From assembly GCA_035295165.1 (NCBI GenBank), contig DATGJN010000112.1, positions 25,957-89,956 of the forward strand: a stretch of DNA of 64,000 bases, given 5' to 3'. Shown piece after piece: positions 60,741-64,000 of this stretch. The DNA is from a bacterium (GTDB lineage Bacteria > Sysuimicrobiota > Sysuimicrobiia > Sysuimicrobiales > Segetimicrobiaceae). Under the pieces are notes generated by a model. It ran no database searches. It was not told the DNA's origin and saw only the letters and a program-made list of their open reading frames with translations. Made by a program: the position numbers and the translations under genes. Position 1 is the first letter of the stretch; every line of letters begins with the position of its first letter.

Positions 60741-62819
60741 CTACGGCAGCTCCGTCGAGGCGGCGAGCGGGTCGCCGCGGATCCCGAGCGCGGCCGCGCG
60801 GGCGCGGATCAGGTGGCTCTCTTCCCGGCGGTACCTGGGCATGCCGCACGTCGGGCAGAGATCGAGCGCGTGGAGCTGGTCCAGGTATCGCAGGACCGCG
60901 TGGACGAACGCCGCGTGGCTCCAGGTGAGCGGCGACACCGACAGCGGGGTGCCGTCGTAGGGATGAATCTGTTCCGGCAGCACGCCGCTCGGCAGCGCGC
61001 GGGACGCGGCCCAGCGGATGATCTCGAGGGGGCGGGTCAGATCGGCGGCGGATTTCGCGCGGGCGATGTGCCACTCGGCCACCCAGAGCGTGCAGAGGAT
61101 CCAGGGGTTGCCGGGGACCGGGCCGGTGTCCTTGCTGACCTGCTGGTAGTAGTCGTCCTCGTACCGCGCGATCCCGCCGACCTCGGTCTGCACGCGGAGC
61201 CGGGTTTCCACCGCCTGCATCGTGCTGACCATCTTCGGGTCGTCCGGATCGAGCATGCCGAACGCGAACAGACCGTACAAACTCGCGTCGATCGTGAGGT
61301 CGAGCGTGGCGCCCGTCGTGTTCGGGGTAAGCATGCGCGCGAACCGGTTCGCCTCCGCGCTCCACAGGTGGGTGAGGACGCCGGAGCGGACCCCGTCCGC
61401 CGCGGCGCGGTAGCGCGCCGCGTAGTCCGCCTCCCCGAACGCGGCGGCGAGGGCGCCGGCGGCCTCGAGCCCCCCGTATACCGAGCCGCACGTGAACGCG
61501 TGAACGCCGTGCCGCTCCTCCCAGAGGTCGTACGAGGGGCGGGGCAGGCCCGTCGACGGGTCGCGGAACTCGACCAGGAAGTCCGCCGCGGCCTTGATCA
61601 GCCGGCGGTACAGCGGCTTGATGAACTCGACGTCGCGATTCGCCGCGAAGTGCAGCCAGAGCGCCCAGACGACGAGCGCGGTCTCGTCCTCCTGGATCGG
61701 GTACTGCCGGGCGCCGTCGGCGATCCACGGGTGCCACGACGAGCCGACCGACCGGTCGGGGTTGTACTTGTGGAGCAGGAAGCCCTCCCGCGCGATCACC
61801 TGGCCGCAGAACTGGTAGAACGGCCGGGTGAGGTCGTTGTACCCGCCCATGTCGAGCGCGCGCGACACGAGCGCGCCGTCGCGCGGCCACATGTACCCGT
61901 AGGTGTCCCGGCCGACCCGGAGGATGTCGGAGTCCGTGCTCGCGATGATCGCGCCCTGGTTGTCGATCTGCGTGCGCGCGATCAGGAGGCTCTGCTTGAA
62001 CCGCTCGACGACCTCCGGCGGCAGCGGGCCGAAGTCCATCGTCTCCTTGTTCACCCACAGGGACCAGTAGTCGCGGGTGCGCTTGAGGAGCGCCGCCGGC
62101 GTGCGGGAGAGCACGAACCGGTTGAGGCCCCGCAGTTCCTCGTAGGTGTTCCCCACGAGGAGCCAGCTGTACGCGACCTGTTCGCCGCCCCCGGGCACGA
62201 GAAGCGAGACCCCGCCGGTGCTGTCCACCGATCCTTGGGCGATCGCGTTCATGCCCAGGATCCCGTCCTCGGCGTCCCGCCACGTGCCCTCGCGCTGCTG
62301 CCACTCGCTGATCCCGACCGCGTACTGGGTCCAGCCCTGGTCGGTCGGCGTGAGCACGTTCGCGTGGAACCAGCGGGGGCCCTTATAGTGGAAGAGCCCT
62401 TTGCTGTTGGGATCGTAGTACGCGGTATCGCCGTACGCGGTGCCGCTGATGTCGAAGTCATGGTGGCAGAACACGCGCACCTCGCGCGGCCCGGGCGCGA
62501 GGTTCCCCACCGCGATCCGGCGGACGAACGCGTTGACGTGGAAGTCCACGCACTCTTGGAGCCCGAGCCGGATGCCGAGCCCCGCATGCTCGAGCGTCAC
62601 GTCGGTGACGAGGGTGTCGGGGAGGTACCTCGCGGTGCCCCGCCACCCGTCGTCGCCGACCCACGCGAAGCGTCCGTCCACCCACAGCCCCAACCGGCAC
62701 TGGTGCCCGACGAGATGGTTCTCGCCGCCGACGTACGGGTAGTAGAGATCCACCAGGCGGTGCTGGAGGTCAAAGTTGATCTGCATCGAACCGTTGCCGA
62801 TCGGCAGGTCTCGGGGCAT
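60741..62819 (-). CDS. GH15 glucoamylase-like glycoside hydrolase
   Basis: 692 residues. The N-terminal beta-sandwich (NGSMQINFDLQHRLVDLYYPYVGGENHL) precedes the (alpha/alpha)6 GH15 domain: DTYGYMWPRDGALVSRAL, YDLWEERHGVHAFTCGSVYGGLEAA with the proposed general-acid Glu, and LPEQIHPYDGTPLSVSPLTWSHAAFV with the base Glu. A C-terminal zinc-like CPTCGMPRY is seen. It releases glucose from alpha-glucan ends. It has no signal peptide and so may act on cytoplasmic glycogen or oligosaccharides. GGGGAGGAGG lies just upstream of the start at 62819; it heads the operon. Confidence 0.92.
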   Translation of the reverse strand: MPRDLPIGNGSMQINFDLQHRLVDLYYPYVGGENHLVGHQCRLGLWVDGRFAWVGDDGWRGTARYLPDTLVTDVTLEHAGLGIRLGLQECVDFHVNAFVRRIAVGNLAPGPREVRVFCHHDFDISGTAYGDTAYYDPNSKGLFHYKGPRWFHANVLTPTDQGWTQYAVGISEWQQREGTWRDAEDGILGMNAIAQGSVDSTGGVSLLVPGGGEQVAYSWLLVGNTYEELRGLNRFVLSRTPAALLKRTRDYWSLWVNKETMDFGPLPPEVVERFKQSLLIARTQIDNQGAIIASTDSDILRVGRDTYGYMWPRDGALVSRALDMGGYNDLTRPFYQFCGQVIAREGFLLHKYNPDRSVGSSWHPWIADGARQYPIQEDETALVVWALWLHFAANRDVEFIKPLYRRLIKAAADFLVEFRDPSTGLPRPSYDLWEERHGVHAFTCGSVYGGLEAAGALAAAFGEADYAARYRAAADGVRSGVLTHLWSAEANRFARMLTPNTTGATLDLTIDASLYGLFAFGMLDPDDPKMVSTMQAVETRLRVQTEVGGIARYEDDYYQQVSKDTGPVPGNPWILCTLWVAEWHIARAKSAADLTRPLEIIRWAASRALPSGVLPEQIHPYDGTPLSVSPLTWSHAAFVHAVLRYLDQLHALDLCPTCGMPRYRREESHLIRARAAALGIRGDPLAASTELP

Positions 62820-62977
62820 CCGAGCACCTCCTCCCCGTAGTCTTCGCCGCCGCGCCGCCCATTCCCGACCCTCCAGGAGAGATTCCCATCGGACGGCCGG
62901 AGGAGGACACGGGCGGCGGATGCAATTCTGAGGGGAGGAAGCGGCGTCCGCACCGGGCGGCGCTGCGAGGAGCCTGC

Positions 62978-63283
62978 ATGGCCATTATGGCGATCAGCGT
63001 CACACCGATCGGGACCGGGTCTCCGAGCGTCGGCTCGTACGTGGCCGAGGCGGTCCGCGTGATTGCGGACAGCGGCCTGCGCTACGAGCTACGGGCGATG
63101 CACACGGAGGTGGAGGGCGATCTCCCCGCGCTCCTCGCCCTCGTGCCCAAGATCCACGAGGCCTGTTTCGACCAGGGCGCGAGGCGCGTCTCCACCGTGA
63201 TCAAGCTCGACGACCGGCGGGACGCCCCCTCGTCTATCGCGGGCAAGGTCCGGTCTGTGCAGCAGCGCCGGGGACGGGCGTAG
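62978..63283 (+). CDS. MTH1187/YkoF-like thiamine-binding-type protein (DUF77)
   Basis: 101 residues. MAISVTPIGTGSPSVGSYVAEAVRVI and YELRAMHTEVEGDLPALLALVPKIHEACFDQGARRVSTVIKLDDRRD are the ferredoxin-like fold of the MTH1187 family. Some members bind thiamine or its HMP part. It is divergent from the glucoamylase operon, and GAGGAG precedes the ATG. The next gene on the strand is a YkoP-like protein nine bases later, so the two are probably co-expressed. The basic C-terminus (VRSVQQRRGRA) is typical of the group. Confidence 0.85.
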   Translation: MAIMAISVTPIGTGSPSVGSYVAEAVRVIADSGLRYELRAMHTEVEGDLPALLALVPKIHEACFDQGARRVSTVIKLDDRRDAPSSIAGKVRSVQQRRGRA

Positions 63284-63292
63284 CCGGGTCCG

Positions 63293-63853
63293 ATGGCGCG
63301 GGGCGTCCTGGACCGGCTCGACCGGTGGTTCGATCGCAGGTACCAGATCCGTCCGATCGGGGGCGGCGGGTTCATCTTCAGGCTCGGGCTGATCCGCTAC
63401 CGCGGTCCGCGCCTGCTGCTTCAAGACGGCACGACCGTCGCGCCCGGGGATGTCGTCGGCGAGCTGCACATGGACAACCAGCGCGCCGCGGCCCTCCACG
63501 AGGGGGGCAGGGGCGGGCTGCGATTTCGCCGCGAGGTGTTCCGCCTGCTGCCCGTGCTGGCCGCGGATCTCGTGGCGCGTCCGGAGTACCGTTCGGTCAA
63601 CGCGATCTGCGGCGCGAGCCTGTTCTGGCAGGAAGCGCAGCGCGCCGGGTTCGAGCACCGCCCGCTGCCGCCGTTTACGCGCTGGTGGCTCGCCTGGTGG
63701 GAACGCTACCTGCTGGCGAAGTATCATCCCGAGGGGAAGCGGCGCCTCGCGGTGGGCAAGCGCACCGAGCTCAGGCAGGTCTGGATGACGCGCACCAGGC
63801 TGCTCCGGTTCGCCGAGCGCACCGGCGCGGATGAGAAACGCGGACCGGCCTAG
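63293..63853 (+). CDS. YkoP-like family protein
   Basis: 186 residues. FRLGLIRYRGPRLLLQDGTTVAPGDVVGELHMDNQRAAAL is the YkoP-domain beginning: a short membrane-proximal strand set with an ELHxDN motif. A Trp-rich segment TRWWLAWWERYLLAKYHPEGKRRL follows, then basic residues. In Bacillus, ykoP lies beside polysaccharide deacetylase or glycosyltransferase genes; its reaction is not known. There is no signal peptide. It follows the thiamine-binding-type gene closely. Confidence 0.78.
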   Translation: MARGVLDRLDRWFDRRYQIRPIGGGGFIFRLGLIRYRGPRLLLQDGTTVAPGDVVGELHMDNQRAAALHEGGRGGLRFRREVFRLLPVLAADLVARPEYRSVNAICGASLFWQEAQRAGFEHRPLPPFTRWWLAWWERYLLAKYHPEGKRRLAVGKRTELRQVWMTRTRLLRFAERTGADEKRGPA

Positions 63854-63899
63854 GCTGTACTGTTTGGATGTAGTGTTGACACTTGGAGGGGTACCTCCC

Positions 63900-63918
63900 G
63901 TGACAGCAAGAGGGTCAC
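63900..63918. promoter_or_regulatory. Inverted repeat GTGAC-N9-GTCAC before the last gene
   Basis: Two 5-base arms (63900-63904, 63914-63918). A second stem GGAGG-GGTA-CCTCC lies just before it (63886-63899), and TTGACA is at 63876-63881 without a matching -10. A leader or operator ahead of the gene starting at 63979 is possible. Confidence 0.3.
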
Positions 63919-63978
63919 AGTCCAACCTCCGAATACTCCAACCGAGACCTGGCGGGTTTCGGAAGGAGGGAGACGGAC

Positions 63979-64000
63979 GTGACCCTCGAGGACAGCGTTC
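63979..64000 (+). CDS. Start of a gene cut by the window edge
   Basis: GTG at 63979 has GGAAGGAGGG (63961-63970) eight bases ahead and begins MTLEDSV before the window ends. The product cannot be named from seven codons. The site quality makes it a real start. It is probably not in the preceding YkoP-like transcript, given 125 bases of repeat-rich sequence between. Confidence 0.55.

Noticed and set aside
59133..62840. Plus-strand open frame of about 1235 codons opposite pyruvate kinase and glucoamylase
   Set aside because: It is antisense to well-recognised enzymes and has the low-complexity composition of a reverse-frame artefact; the same applies to the minus-strand frame 59164-62304.
1..64000. 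CRISPR arrays, insertion sequences, phage genes
   Set aside because: No regularly spaced repeats, transposase or integrase motifs or terminal inverted repeats were recognised on reading the sequence.

Overview
The window is high-GC, gene-dense bacterial chromosome. It has no phage, insertion-sequence, CRISPR, rRNA or tRNA signal that I could support. The gene set suggests an uncultured, heterotrophic, probably soil or sediment bacterium of a deep lineage such as Rokubacteria, CSP1-3/Sysuimicrobiota or Armatimonadota. It includes LIV, dipeptide and CUT1 ABC importers, a TRAP importer, type IV pilus retraction ATPases, an M29 aminopeptidase and glucoamylase-type enzymes. The lineage is inference: no phylogenetic marker is present. 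Shine-Dalgarno motifs are strong at most starts, and ATGA/GTGA overlaps are common.

Region 1 (1-8.7 kb) holds the N-terminus of a DapA-family enzyme on the minus strand. Divergent from it is a branched-chain-type ABC importer (substrate-binding protein and LivHMGF) interleaved with the three subunits of a heterotrimeric flavin/2Fe-2S dehydrogenase (opine, D-hydroxyproline or glycine dehydrogenase type). This looks like an uptake-plus-oxidation unit for an amino-acid-like substrate.

Region 2 (9.2-20.9 kb) is a co-directional catabolic cassette. It runs IclR regulator, cyclase/hydrolase, TRAP binding protein, fused TRAP permease, extended SDR, second cyclase, FAH-family hydrolase, second SDR, CMD-family protein, aldehyde dehydrogenase and alpha/beta hydrolase. 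The substrate is not identifiable from sequence. An organic, sugar or aromatic acid is likely, and this is the best candidate in the window for an undescribed pathway.

Region 3 (21.1-24.8 kb) has DUF2182 and DUF899 genes divergent from a two-winged-helix regulator and a beta-propeller protein.

Region 4 (25.2-38.0 kb) has three ABC importers without any ATPase gene. One is a CUT1 system divergent from a nucleoside hydrolase. The other two are tandem dipeptide-type systems separated by a prolidase-like amidohydrolase.

Region 5 (38.3-42.9 kb) has a VOC protein, then a minus-strand set of medium-chain reductase, thioesterase and acyl-CoA-ligase-like enzyme, then a small hypothetical protein.

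Region 6 (43.1-49.5 kb) has two PilT-like ATPases, MutM, a Met-rich secreted protein head-to-head with a CusS-like histidine kinase, and an ATP-dependent DNA ligase. Region 7 (49.6-55.9 kb) has a secreted protein, a frameshifted substrate-binding-like gene, a nitroreductase, a DEAD-box helicase with a structured leader, an alkyltransferase-like protein, a 14-residue Lys-rich mini-gene with its own terminator, and an M29 aminopeptidase.

Region 8 (55.9-64 kb) is a minus-strand alpha-glucan operon (GH15 glucoamylase, pyruvate kinase, thioredoxin reductase, glycogen debranching enzyme, small protein). It is followed by a thiamine-binding-type protein, a YkoP-like protein and the start of one more gene.
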